Positions 12,205 through 23,197 of a stretch of DNA of 51,590 bases are shown one piece after another; position 1 is the first letter of the stretch, and every line of letters begins with the position of its first letter. Source of the DNA: Elysia marginata. Taxonomy: Eukaryota; Mollusca; Gastropoda; Plakobranchidae. The stretch is from positions 103,356 through 154,945 of the forward strand of contig BMAT01009499.1 in NCBI GenBank assembly GCA_019649035.1. The letters run 5' to 3'. Made by a program: the position numbers and the translations under genes. The notes beneath the pieces were generated by a model that made no database searches, had not been told where the DNA came from, and saw only the letters and a list, made by a program, of their open reading frames with translations.

Positions 12205-12360
12205 TAATGAAAAGTTGCATATCACCTAAGGGAAAAAAATCAATTATCACCTGAGAAAAAAGAATATTAGTTATTACATTAGAGCAACGAATTAACTATC
12301 ATCTGGAATGAAGAGTATGTGTGTGAAGAATAAGTTGTCATCTGTAAAGAAATATTAACA
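12205..12360. repeat. Degenerate 25-27 bp tandem repeat downstream of Helitron 2
   Basis: Five or six decayed units share TATCACCTGAGAAAAAA-like text: CATATCACCTAAGGGAAAAA, TTATCACCTGAGAAAAAAGA, TATTACATTAGAG, TATCATCTGGAATGAAGA and TTGTCATCTGTAAAGAAA. On the minus strand they look like repeated pyrimidine-tract-plus-AG strings. The array lies on the 3' side of the Helitron pseudogene and could be part of the same element. Confidence 0.45.
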
Positions 12361-12401
12361 AAAAAAAATCTTTAGCCCGCAATAAATGGACTTTACTAAC
12401 C

Positions 12402-12976
12402 TTATAGAACTTCTGTATAGACCACATTTCTAGCCAGTCCTTGAGATGATAAAGTGGTGATGGAATCTTCCTTTCTTGTTCTAGACAGAGCCACATACAA
12501 CATACCATGTGCAAAAATTGGCTGTCGAAGATCTAATCCGATGACTTTTAGTGTCTGGCCCTGGGCTTTATTTATTGTCATGGCAAAGCAGGGTCGTAAG
12601 GGAAACTGTTTCCTTTCAAACTGCCCTGAATAAATCCCTGCGGCAATTACTACTAAGTGGCGAAGGGAGTGCTGGCAATGGCTGCAGGTCAACTTCTACC
12701 ATTGCTACAACACATAGCAGGCGTTTCCCCCGGAAATTTGTATGCTGCACAATGTAAGCAATTTGCTCTAACGGAGCCTATAGAAAATTCTTGTTTGAAA
12801 TTGTCAGGCTCATAACGAAGTCCTTTTGAGAGAGTTACTTCTGGAACTGCAAGATCATTTTCTTGAGGTACAGGCATATGAAGGTCTGGAACTGCATCTT
12901 GAGGGACTGGCATTTGCCGTCTAGATCTAGCTCGCGATCTTTTCTGTCGAGGACTATGATATGATAAGCCTGGCAT
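12402..12976 (-). pseudogene. Second Helitron pseudogene, internally deleted and frameshifted
   Basis: Minus strand. The frame starting at 12976 has a basic start (SPRQKRSRARSRRQ), a proline-rich repeat (two MPVPQ copies) and then the Helitron N-terminal Cys/His block: NCLHCAAYKFPGETPAMCC. Just after CCSNG a one-base slip moves the reading to the next frame (VDLQPLPALPSPL, a normal Helitron continuation). Between about 12610 and 12680 the sequence jumps to the helicase C-terminus: FERKQFPLRPCFAMTINKAQ, GQTLKVIGLDLRQP, FAHGMLYVALSRTR, then RNVVYTEVL and a stop at 12404-12402. The C-terminal 90 codons are free of stops and better preserved than the copy at 3762-4415. The HUH Rep domain and helicase motifs I-IV are missing. 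The two copies diverge strongly, so they are separate insertions. Confidence 0.88.
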
Positions 12977-13110
12977 GATTCATGTGTCATGTGTGATAAG
13001 AATACGTTCTGGAATGGGGTCTAGACCTACTGTCAAGCACTATTATAGTTTGTTTGAGTTCTGGAACTGGTGTATAGATCTACTTTCAAGGACTAAATAG
13101 TTTGTTCGCG
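12838..13110. repeat. Degenerate ~50-bp minisatellite spanning the Helitron N-terminus
   Basis: Units beginning TCTGGAACTG or TTCTGGAA recur near 12838, 12883, 13006 and 13057. Each is followed by a variant of TAGATCTAC and a CAAGGACTA-like block. Inside the pseudogene the units encode the repeated MPVPQ(E/D) peptide; outside it they continue as non-coding DNA. The array therefore crosses the start of the open frame. Confidence 0.5.
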
Positions 13111-13438
13111 ATAGTCGATAATAACTACTTACAGTTACATCATGTATTGGGATCTAGATAATCTAGATCTAGAAATCTACTGTCGATGCTCTATGTTCTA
13201 CATTAATTCTACATGATTTAGGCAGGGCAAGATTCAAGGCCTACATGTAATCTAGATCTAAAAACTGAACCCTTATCAACCCTGCTGGAGATTCTAGAAA
13301 TTTAATCTAGATGTAGATCTAGAATCTTGATTGTATGGTATACATTTTGAAGTGACGCTGAGAGGTTTGTTTATGTTTTGAAATGACGCTGAGAGGTTGG
13401 CCAGTCAACTTCCGCCGGCCTTGATCTAGCTCTAGATA
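12918..13438. repeat. Cluster of TCTAGA / AGATCT motifs
   Basis: Twelve CTAG tetramers fall in about 520 bases, mostly as TCTAGATCTAGA-like strings. CTAG should occur about twice at this base composition. The cluster includes a perfect 9+1+9 palindrome at 13151-13169 (arms GATCTAGAT and ATCTAGATC). It also holds a 2-copy direct repeat at about 13349-13398 (GACGCTGAGAGGTT twice). No gene is seen here. Confidence 0.6.
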
Positions 13439-13879
13439 CGTTCGGAAAAAACAATGGCGATTTGGTACGCATAAAAAACATAAAATATCTAAAGCGATTA
13501 CTTTTTAGAATGAGACCGTGTGTTGCTTTCTAATGTATCCTATAACGATTTCGCATCGAAAATATACTGTTCTACAAAGTTTGAAGCCTGGGCGTTTTAT
13601 GGTTTAGGCGTGATCGGCGACCGAAATTCGAAAAATTCATGATTTATCCAATTATATATATATATATAGAAACCTTTTGTGGTTAACGTTAACCGTTAAA
13701 TCTGGGAGGGGTTTTTTGGTTCTTCATTTTTTATAGAAATAAGTAGTTTAAAATGAACTAGGCATCTTTGAAAAAAATACTTTACTCCTTTTGACCTCTT
13801 CTCCTCTCAATAAAAACGAAAAAAAATCATAACGGTCAGGGACGAATACGCTGGGACTTAACTCTTGGGAATTTCTTCA

Positions 13880-14660
13880 AACAATGGATGGATATGAAAG
13901 ATGTAAATGCCGACTTTGAGGATTTTCATCACGTTATTTTCAAAGCAAATGGGAGCAGTTTTAATTCACTTCCAACTGGAGCCCATAGAACTGAACTTAT
14001 GTGTATTTTCGCAAAAAAAATTTAGGGATTTTCAAGATGCAAAAATCAATTTGGTTTTTTTTTCATTATGCTAAATTTAGCAATGATACTTTCAATGCAA
14101 ACGGAGTACTTTTAGCCTCCTTCCGGTTGGATTAGAGCTAAGCAGGGCCTCTGGGGCTGAGTTGTTATTTAGCATCATAGAGTTGAGGAATTTTAAAGAT
14201 ACAAATGTCATTGTCAACTTTGGGAGTTTTCAACATTTTATATGTTGTTTTTAAAGTCATTGAGAGCAGTTTAACCCTCTTCCGGTGAAAAATTCAAATT
14301 TCTGGTCCGTCCGGAAATAAAGCTCAAATTATTATCCTCTTTCTGTAAGACCAATCATGTAGCACCAGTCCATCAAGGTTTTGGGTGCCAAAAGATTTTA
14401 TGCTTGTTTTAGATTTAGTGAGGACCAATCTATTTGATAATGTCAAGGGCAAGATTTTCCAACACCCTTGGACCGTAAAAGAGGAGTGGGGGAGGGGACT
14501 TTCGATATCGGAGCCCTCGGGCCTAATTCTGGAAATAGTGGATGGGTTTTAAATATCTTAAGGTCGTTTTCGGAGTTTTCACCATGCTGAACCCATTTTA
14601 TATACCACAAGTCATTTGAAGTAGTTTTATCGGCTTCCGGTGAAAACTTATTTTTTTTTT
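13880..14660. repeat. Decayed ~155-bp satellite
   Basis: A conserved block of the form GAG(C/T)A(G/C)TTTTA...CTTCCGGT recurs at 13953, 14104, 14264 and 14618. In front of each lies a similar AT-rich stretch containing GAGTTTTCA or GATTTTCA and AAGAT. Spacings are 151, 160 and 354 (about twice 177), so one unit has probably been lost or erased near 14440. Short frames in this stretch are not coding. Confidence 0.5.
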
Positions 14661-16179
14661 TGTGAAACGGAATATAACACTCAAAGTAATTGTTAAATCG
14701 CATATACACAAATAATGTAGCAACGCTTCTTAATAGTTTTTTGTGATTAGAATAGAACGTATTACTTTTTAACAAACAGAAATGTTTCAGCAGGTAAACA
14801 ACAATTGTAACAAGCTAAAACGCTGAGATGGAAAAAAAAGTTTCTTTGCGATCAAACGCATTTATTCTAAACAACAATGTTCACGACCACGAGTTTGGTT
14901 GTCACAATGCTTATATAGGTATATACTTTGGCAACACACACACACACACAAACTAATTAGACAGAGAAAGGGAAAAGAGCAAGAAAAAAGGAACATTTCA
15001 TGCTTGAAACCACCGAGCAACAAAATGGTCAAACATTTTTTCACTTCTAACCAACTTTTTTTCTTGAAAGGCACAAGTTGCGCAAGACAGTCAACATAAG
15101 TACGATAAAATTCAGCAACATCAGATTTGTATGAGAAATCCAAATAAACCATTGAAGACCACATCACGGCAACCCTCGATAAGAAGTTACGACTACATCC
15201 AACAAATTGTACAACTGAAGAAACATACAGGCCCACTCAAAGGCAGTTGCCTGCCAGAGATAGTAGTTTACTTGGCGATCGTCGCACAATAAAACAATTA
15301 ATAGAAAACCAACTCGATATAACCAATTTAAGACTGGATGTAACCATCACGACTCCTGCTTCCGTTCACGACAAAAACAATCAGCGTGACCTCAAGTGAG
15401 CATGTATTTAAATAAAGCAGAAACCAGATACGCTAGATCATGGGGCATACTAGAAAAGCACTCTCATACTCTACAATGACAAAACGATGCAACCTTTGCC
15501 TCGTAGAAAAAACTACACTCAAAAAGAAACTTAGCCTCGACAAAAGAATGGAAGATTTCTTCTTCATACTGCATCTACGGGAGTAATCACTTACTTGAAC
15601 ACTAAAACACAGAACAAGCCCATAGCGAAACGAAACATCTTGTCTGAAGAGTATGGTTCGGCCAATGAAACTCGTGTGTTGTAAGAAAACTTATGTAAAT
15701 TTACAGTTCTATATAATGGGTCCGTTTTATGTAAACCATTGAACACTTTGTGTGTAGCTATACAGGCTGCATGTAGAAACATACTCATGTATCAACCCAA
15801 GTCTTTGTATATAAATTTATACGGAAGTTGAAGAAGACAACCGACATTCACATGAGCGAGCTACTGCTTGAACATCGACGGGGGATATCGTTCCGGATTT
15901 AACAAACGCCCGCTGATTCTTTCTTAAAGCCTGTTTTTTTAATGCTTGGAGGGCTTTCAAAGCGCGCTAAGGACGCTTGGTAGGCGTTGATAGAAGGCCT
16001 CATGCGACAAATGTTGCAAAGTTTATGGTATATTAGCGGGTACGGCATCAGTGTCATAGGGTTCCGCACCTAAAAGTGGGGAGGAAGGGCTCTGAAGAGC
16101 TTCAAAAGAATGATCAAATTGAGAGTTCTGTGGTGAGTGCGCAGTAATAGGACTCTATTTTTTTGTTAATATAAATATA
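14661..16179. other. No gene seen
   Basis: Apart from the AC run, this is AT-rich DNA. The 124-codon minus frame at 14862-15236 shows no family signature. Confidence 0.6.
14933..14950. repeat. Short AC microsatellite
   Basis: A near-pure (AC)9 run. A short (AT) run also lies at about 13652-13669. Confidence 0.85.
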
Positions 16180-16332
16180 TAAATTATAATCAAGAGATAA
16201 GATAAAATACACATTTGGTTTTTATAGTCAAGAGATAAAGTACACATTTGGTTGATATAATCAAGAGATAAACTACACATTTGATTCGCATAATCAAGAG
16301 ATAAAGTGGATATTTGGTTGATATAATCAAGA
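16180..16332. repeat. 33-bp satellite, left arm
   Basis: About four and a half units of the type ATAATCAAGAGATAAAGTAC followed by ACATTTGGTTGAT lie head to tail. They vary by substitutions and small indels. The last unit is interrupted by the SINE at 16333. Confidence 0.8.
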
Positions 16333-16645
16333 TTGGTTAGTTTGTTTGAATTTTAACGTCTCTTTACTACAAGGTTAATCAGAGACGGCGCTTGGGACAA
16401 TTGAAAGTGTGCTGCCACACTGCCACACTGCGATGTAAGGACCGCTTGCGTACACCACACCCAATCACATTATCCTGACACCGAGTCTACCAGACTTAGC
16501 ACTAAATCCATAATACCAGACACTAAGCGGATCAGCTGCTAATACCAATTCTAAAATCCTTGGTTTGACTCGGCCGAGGATCGAACCACGCACCTCTCGA
16601 TCTCTGAGCGAGTGCCATACCGATAAGCCACAGAGCCAGCTACAA
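16333..16645 (-). mobile_element. tRNA-derived SINE inserted in a 33-bp satellite
   Basis: Minus-strand head GTAGCTGGCTCTGTGGC starts a tRNA-like promoter: box A at 16630-16612 (TGGCTTATCGGTATGGCAC) and box B at 16587-16576 (GGTTCGATCCTC). A body of about 230 bp follows. Both ends are bounded by the same 8 bp, AATCAAGA (16325-16332 and 16646-16653), which fits a target-site duplication. The flanks on either side are the same satellite, so the insertion limits are unusually well defined. No poly(A) tail is visible at the 3' end. Confidence 0.8.
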
Positions 16646-16830
16646 AATCAAGAGATAAAGTTCACATTTGGTTGATATAATCAAAAGATAAAGAGCAAAT
16701 TTGTTGGATATAACGAAGAGATAAAACACAAATTTGGTTGGTATAGTCAAGAGCTAAAGTGCATAATTATTTGGTTGATTTATATTTATAAAGTACACAT
16801 TTGATTGATATAACGAAGAGAAAAAGTGCA
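16646..16830. repeat. 33-bp satellite, right arm
   Basis: The array resumes in phase after the SINE with AATCAAGAGATAAAGTTCAC and runs for five or six increasingly diverged units, ending near AGTGCAAATTTTTTTAG. Confidence 0.75.
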
Positions 16831-18170
16831 AATTTTTTTAGTGGTTTCATTATTTCAAAGCGAAAAAAAAATTCAAAACATAAACATGAACATGACGATT
16901 TTACAGGTAACGAAAGTATATAGAATGTGAATTTTGTACACCATTAGTTTTGCACGCTCTATGGTGATATATACAAACATGTATATACATGTAACGGTGA
17001 TCTTAACGGTGTATCAGTATGGTAGCCGTATCTAGAATGTACAGGAAACAAGATTATATTGAAGTGATAATTTCCTGCGCTGTATGATGATATATTCAAC
17101 AGTAATACTAACTTTATCCCAGAATGTTGTTAGTAACAAAAATAAAAATTCAGGGAATAGTTACTGCAGTACTAATAAATGTCCATGGTTATTGCAAAAT
17201 AAACTTACCAATTCAAATTCATATTCAAGAGTGGTAATCATAATGCTCTTGACACCAGTAGTCATGATTAATATGATCATAATAATAATATAAACAATTA
17301 GTTATTAGCACTACCAAGTGATTGTTTGAATAGGTGCAATGCTAGTTATAATACTAATTCCAATAGTTTATCTTAGTGATGATAAGTACGAGGAAATAAG
17401 GAATATCATGTCGTTAACAGAATTAAAAAAGCTCCACTGGTTGCTGAGCAATGGGCATTTTTCGGTTATTTCTGAAAGAGCCCTCGTACATGCCTAAACT
17501 CTAAGGTGGTGGTGTTCGAAGTTGTTTTGGGTTTGTTTCGATGTGGGCCCACTTTAACAAGTGTAAATCTTTTTTTCCGTATTTTATAAGTATAAAACAG
17601 TAAATATAATTGCCCCCTATTCAAATAAGAATAACATAAATAGTAGTGTATAAAAGCTTACAGAGTCAGTTTTTACGTTAAAAGGTTAGAAAATTTGGGC
17701 TCCAGAGGTTTTAGATAGACTGGTCCACAATGCAGCCAAAACAGGTATCAAAGCTTTTCGGGCACCCACAATCTTGACTAGACGGTGCTACACGATTGGT
17801 GTCTGCGCAAGTAGAAAATAATTTTGAGTTTCATATTCCGTAAGTGGATAAAAACCACTTGCAATTGCTTTAAAAATATCAAGTATATTCAGCATTGTAT
17901 AACACCCACAATCGATATGCACATCTTTCATATCCCCAATCAACCCAAAACAACAACAAAAATCAACTTCGGCATCCAAATCCTGCGGAGCATTTTTTAC
18001 AGCTTTTCATTAAAAAGCATTTTTGCATGAAGGAAACGTTTCGCATTCAGCCTGTTGCACATATTTTAAATCTTGTCAAGGTCCTTCACAGTTGCAGTCT
18101 TGTCAATGATGATATTGACTTCCTGACGATAGCGGTTCTGGTGGCGATGATGTTAGTGATGATGGTATAA
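16831..18170. other. No gene seen
   Basis: Strongly AT-rich, with ATA-rich text near 17275-17295. No element recognised. Confidence 0.65.
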
Positions 18171-18234
18171 GGATGATGATGATGATGATGATAATGATGA
18201 TGATAAGGAGGAGGAGGAGGACAATGATGATGAC

Positions 18235-18287
<53 letters not shown>
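18171..18287. repeat. GAT trinucleotide array
   Basis: (GAT)n with a short GGA interruption at about 18206-18220 and 20 uninterrupted units at the 3' end. It is the first of four triplet arrays within 1.1 kb. Confidence 0.95.
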
Positions 18288-18288
<1 letters not shown>

Positions 18289-18397
18289 ACTACCTTTGTT
18301 GTTTTTGTTTTGACTTCAACGGTCTTTTGGTTGTAATAACATGATGAAACATCTTACACTCAGGTGCGCAACTGGAAAAAACTTGACTCACACAAAG

Positions 18398-18467
18398 TCT
18401 TCTTGTTTTTCTTCTTCTTACTCTTCTTCTTCTTCTTCTTCTTCTTCTTCTTCTTCTTCTTCTTTTT
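18398..18467. repeat. CTT trinucleotide array
   Basis: (CTT)n of about 18 units. The Ser-rich frame across it is an artefact. Confidence 0.95.
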
Positions 18468-18859
18468 CGGCCTCAATACTTAGGTATGGTAAGAAAAAAC
18501 CTTATCCTTTTTTAAGCCAATCGGCCTTCAGTTTTTACGTCTCTATAAACATTTTTACTCATAACACGACTCTTCCTTTGAGTCCCAGACATCATATTTT
18601 TAGCCTTTGTCAAGCTCAATTCATTCTCATAAAAAGATTATATTATATAAAACGAAAAAGTAAATAAAAAAAGGAATGAAAAAAAACAACAGAAATTTAT
18701 TATTAATTTTGTTCTTCAAACTCATTGCTTTGGAACTTCGGGCCAAATCGATAAACAGGCTGTTCTAGCCCTGGGGTAACAAACCAACCTAGCTTTGGTC
18801 GCTGTTTATTTGTGCTAAATAATCTCTACTTCTCACGATTCATTTTCTTTTCTTCTCCT

Positions 18860-18978
18860 CCTCCTTCTACTACAACCACTATTAACACTACTACTATTAC
18901 AGCAACGACAATATTTAGTACAACTACTATTATTACTTATACCAGTACTACTGTTGTTGTTGCTACTTCTTCTTGTAT

Positions 18979-19043
<65 letters not shown>

Positions 19044-19192
19044 TCACTACTGCTACTACTATTACTATTACTACTGCTACTACTTCTACTACTATTACCA
19101 CTACTACTACTTCTACTACTATTTTAGTGGGTTTTTTTGTTCGCTTTCGCTCTTTTCTTTTTCTTCTTCTTCTTCTTCTTCTTCTTCTTCTT
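18860..19192. repeat. TAC array grading into CTT array
   Basis: Imperfect (TAC)n from about 18866, pure from about 18978 to 19043 (22 units), imperfect to 19124, then (CTT)n at 19158-19192. Poly-Thr, poly-Tyr and poly-Val frames here are artefacts. Confidence 0.95.
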
Positions 19193-19507
19193 GTTATCCT
19201 TTGCAATCCTTAATCTTCATAGTTTTATTTTTCAGTAGTTCATCTTTTCTCTACTTCCATTCTGTGTTCGACTCGAACAAAACGGCTTATTAATGGTTCC
19301 TGCCGGGGCACCCGACGTCCAAGCCCCAAGGGAGCGGCAAACTCGGTGTTCAAAGTGCTTGTAGCTCAGATGTTAGGTACTATAGACATCCTGTGGAGGT
19401 AAGTACACAACTTGGCCGTGGACAAACGAAATGCATTATCTCCCATATGGTTTACACTGCAGATACTGCTTTTCGTTTTACCCAGGCAGGACTTGAGGGG
19501 GGGGGGG
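19193..19507. other. Short GC-richer unique stretch before the gap
   Basis: 19290-19400 is GC-richer than its flanks but shows no open frame or tRNA fold that I trust. Confidence 0.55.
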
Positions 19508-19530
19508 NNNNNNNNNNNNNNNNNNNNNNN
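19508..19530. other. Assembly gap (23 N)
   Basis: Preceded by a run of at least 9 G and followed by GA-rich sequence. This is typical of a gap caused by low-complexity DNA; true gap length is unknown. Confidence 0.98.
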
Positions 19531-19592
19531 AAGAAACAGACAGAGAGAGACACAGAACAGAGAGAGCCATAGAGAGAGATAGAGGGGGGGCA

Positions 19593-19640
<48 letters not shown>
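19531..19640. repeat. GA-rich tract after the first gap
   Basis: AGACAGAGAGAG-type sequence becoming pure (GA)n at about 19595-19638. Confidence 0.9.
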
Positions 19641-19642
<2 letters not shown>

Positions 19643-19944
19643 TCGTGGGCAAAGAGTGCATAAAAAGATTGACTTTTGGGATTAGGGTTGGCAAAAATGA
19701 TAGATTAAGACCCACGATGAAGGTTTCAGAAAGGTGGGTGATCATGCTGATATAGTTTGGGCGATATATAAAGAATTATCAAATTAGTATATACTAGTAA
19801 CATGACCACGAACTTTCAGGGTTCAGCGAAAATTATAGAATTGGTTTAAGTAAAGAATTCAAGAATGGGCTGACCCCCAATTAAAAAGTTCCCTTCTTTT
19901 CGTTTGTCCCCATAATGTTGTAATATCCACAACGGCTTTGCCTC

Positions 19945-20440
19945 CTTTCTGCAGGCTTACCTTCTGTATGTCTATTTTCTGTTTTTGGGTTTCCTCTCAA
20001 CGCCTTCTCTTTGTTTTGCATTTCCCTGTTTCATCCTCCTCTTAATCAGACTTCACATCTCTGTCTATCTTTCTTTCTCTTTCACGCTCTCTCTCTCGCT
20101 ATGTCTTCACATCTCTGTTTGGTCATGCCTGCCTGTCTTTTCCTCTCCCACCTTCTCTTTGGGCCTTGAACCATGAGTTTTACCTTCTGCGCGTCAGCTG
20201 CTAATATTCAGTTTTCTGCCAAGGTGTCAACTCCTCTTTTTGTCATCTCCCTATAACCGTTTACTTTTATCCTCCTTTTATCACAGTCCACATGTTCTCT
20301 CTCTCTCTCTCTCTCTCTCACTCACTCTCTCTCTATTTATCTCCCTCTCTCTTTCGCTTTACATGTTTGTTTGTAGGCTTACAGTGTCTGTCTGTCTCTT
20401 CGTCTCCCACCTTCTCTTTTTGTCCTTGGCCCTTAACCAT
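19945..20440. repeat. Diverged ~259-bp tandem duplication with CT tracts
   Basis: TCTCCCACCTTCTCTTT plus a CCTTGAACCATGAGT-like end occurs at 20144 and 20403, offset 259. The CT-rich sequence before each copy is also similar. Frames here are pyrimidine-repeat artefacts. Confidence 0.55.
20291..20352. repeat. CT microsatellite
   Basis: Interrupted (CT)n inside the diverged 259-bp duplication. Confidence 0.85.
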
Positions 20441-21409
20441 GAGTGTCTGTTGCAAGATTCATCTTGATAACGTACATTAAATCAAGATTATGTACCAGGA
20501 TTTTAGTTTATACCGATAAGTCTCTATGGATTTGAACAAGGTGAGTCTAGATTAGTTGTACTTGAAAAGGCTATCATAGGGAGAGAAGGGGTTGATAGGA
20601 AACTCAAAGACAGAATATTAGAAGCGCAGAAGCTAAATCATGTAATAAAAATTAAATTTGAAGCGTGATGCGAAATCTGTGGCTTAAGGAAAGACTTTAA
20701 AAAACACTGAGCTAATTTAGGTCAATAAATTGCTATATAGAGTGTCACCCGTTAATTAACGTACATAGCAAAGTACTAAAAAAAACAGAAAAAGTTGTTC
20801 CCACATGATTTAGCCTCAAGAAGTCCAGATTTTGGTGCATGTCCCTAGAATGATGCATTACCCTACTCATCAACACAAAATTAAGGGGTTTTAACCATTT
20901 TCCTAACCTGCAGTAGTTGACGAAAAATTTCTCTATTTTTTTAAAAATATAGGATAAATCCAACATTTGGGTGAAGTTACTGTAATGCTCCGTCCTGATC
21001 TCTTACATCAAGCAAAAATGCGTATCTGCGGGTCTAACGACCTTTATTGATTTGCATTACTTTGGGATTCGTTTTTAAAGGCTTTAACACTATACAGCAT
21101 ATTGTTAAAATGTCCACCAGAACATGGTCCGAATAACATGAGTTGACCAGACCCACTGCTTTTGCTTTTTCTTCTGAAGCTAGTTTAAGCATGTACAAGT
21201 ATAAGATACTAGTTTTACCACTGCTTATGAAAATTATACTAAATACTTTAGGGTTCGCCCCAGAGAAGTACTGTGAGGCGGTAAAGCCTACGTAGTCATG
21301 GCAATCGTGCATTTCTATGGCAAAGGCAAACTGCTTTACTTTCAACAAAAAAAAGTTCTTTCTTCATTGTTGTCTTTGAAAAATCGGCCTATACCCCCCT
21401 TCTTCTTCT

Positions 21410-21462
<53 letters not shown>

Positions 21463-22706
21463 CAGATGATTATGTTAGAAATATAACATTACTAATAAGT
21501 GACCAGAGCAGAGGCTTCTCACGCACTTTTCTCCTAGCGGTGACAAAGGTAGATCCATCTCCCATGTGGATCGGCAATAAAAGGAAGTGCCTCCTTCGCG
21601 TCAATCATGAGAGGAGGGTTAGAGTCGCATCTCTCATTCCCAATCCGAAGTGGGAAATACCGCGGGGTCGAAAAAGGTGTGCTATGTTCAAGTACCTTAT
21701 TAGTCATGTTATGACCGATCTCCTGACCAAGCAAGCAGCTAAACGAACATCAAATTGTCATAACTTGTCTCAATCAATTACTACTTGAAAAGTGAGCAAA
21801 AATTGAAAATGGATTTCTGTATGCTTGACTATTATTTTGGTCTAGCTTAATTTTTTTTCAGAAAATCTGAATTGTTAATAATATTCACAATTACATAGGC
21901 CTACTTGAATCTCGGTCACACAATGCATACACAATAAACCAAGAAAGTGTAAGCGAGGGAGTATGTAGTTCTGGGCATTAATTGATAGCATGCTGCTATT
22001 CTTTGGAAGTTGCTAAAGAGTTAGGACACGCACATTCTCGTGCTTATGCACACGCAGTTCATCATCGGTGCCGATAACTTCTCGTGAACGCACTTTACAA
22101 TTCACTTACTCTGCCTCATCCTAGAAAACAACATGTTTCTGATTTTTTCAAATTAAATTAAACATTTAACGTGGGATATTTCTGTCGTCAAAAGACATTT
22201 TTTTGTAAAATTCATTTTATATTATAATTACCTTTTTAAAAGGAAATTTTGTCAGATTTGAAAGTTATCCTAGTATCATTGAGTCGACACCTAAAGCTCA
22301 GATTAACATTACTATGGCTTTAACTGTGAGACAACAAGAAATACAACTTTAGGAAAAATACGGGTCCTTCGCTGCAGGCAATCCTAGCGATTTTATCAAT
22401 CATCAATACAGGCCCTCGAGGATTCGCGTGTTTGTGAATTATTTTAAAGACTGCAACTTTTTAAAAGATGAGGGATTTCCCGATGTCTGAAAAAAGTGAA
22501 ACTTTCTAAGTTTTTTTTAGAGAGTATTAGATTTAAAAAATGTGTTAATCCTCCTTTTCGATCTAGAAATCTCACAAAATATTTGTAAGATAATAGTAAT
22601 TTAAACACTTTACGGCTGATTCTACTGCTTTTAAGAAGTTAAAGACCCAAGGACAGCCATCTGTGAAACCAAAATATGCTACCGTATTGGTATGCGTTCC
22701 TAAGAG
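20441..22706. other. No gene seen apart from a CT array
   Basis: A 104-codon minus frame (21034-21348) and an 82-codon plus frame (21540-21788) contain no recognisable motif. Both are kept as probable chance frames. Confidence 0.5.
21400..21456. repeat. CTT then CT microsatellite
   Basis: (CTT)5 followed by (CT)21. Confidence 0.92.
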
Positions 22707-22859
22707 TACAGACTTTAAGCAGCAACGCGTGAGTATGACGCGAACGTCTGTGGGTCTATTTTTAGAAACTGGTTTCATTATTTTTATAGTTTCCTTAATC
22801 TGCTTTCCCGATTTTCACGTACGCGTAGTGAGACACGGTGCGTGTGCTAAAGGTCTCTA
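22707..22859. mobile_element. MITE-like element, copy 1
   Basis: About 153 bp, nearly identical to 27794-27947. It begins TACAGACTTTAAGCA and ends TGCTAAAGGTCTCTA; the reverse complement of the end (TAGAGACCTTTAGCA) matches the start with few differences, so it has terminal inverted repeats of about 14 bp. TA at both outer edges fits a Tc1/mariner-type TA target. There is no coding capacity. Confidence 0.65.
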
Positions 22860-23094
22860 TTATTTCAGGAAGAACACGAAAACCACAACCTGATGAACAC
22901 AGATTTCATTTTTCAGAAATAGTAGTTTTTAATTTGGGTAAATAAAAATACAAATATTTTTAGTAGTAAGCGTTCTATGAAGATCAATAGAGAAACTCCA
23001 GTATAAACAAAAAAAGTTGAAAAGGACTCTGAAATGAATGCAACAAGAATTTTCATTGTCAAAACAAGTAAAAGATAGTAAAATAGTATAGAAA

Positions 23095-23095
23095 G

Positions 23096-23185
<90 letters not shown>

Positions 23186-23197
23186 GAGAGATAGATA
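23095..23197. repeat. ATAG tetranucleotide array
   Basis: About 25 ATAG units with few interruptions (AAAG, AAAT, AGAG). The Tyr-Leu-Ser-Ile frame on the minus strand is an artefact. Confidence 0.95.

Noticed and set aside
16576..16645. Possible functional tRNA gene
   Set aside because: It is the head of a SINE bounded by an 8-bp target-site duplication.
16180..16830. Resemblance to a CRISPR array because of regular repeats
   Set aside because: Units are contiguous and diverged, without unique spacers, and the genome is eukaryotic.
18812..19293. Poly-Thr, poly-Tyr and poly-Val frames of up to 133 codons
   Set aside because: They are produced by TAC and CTT arrays; no non-repeat protein segment is present.
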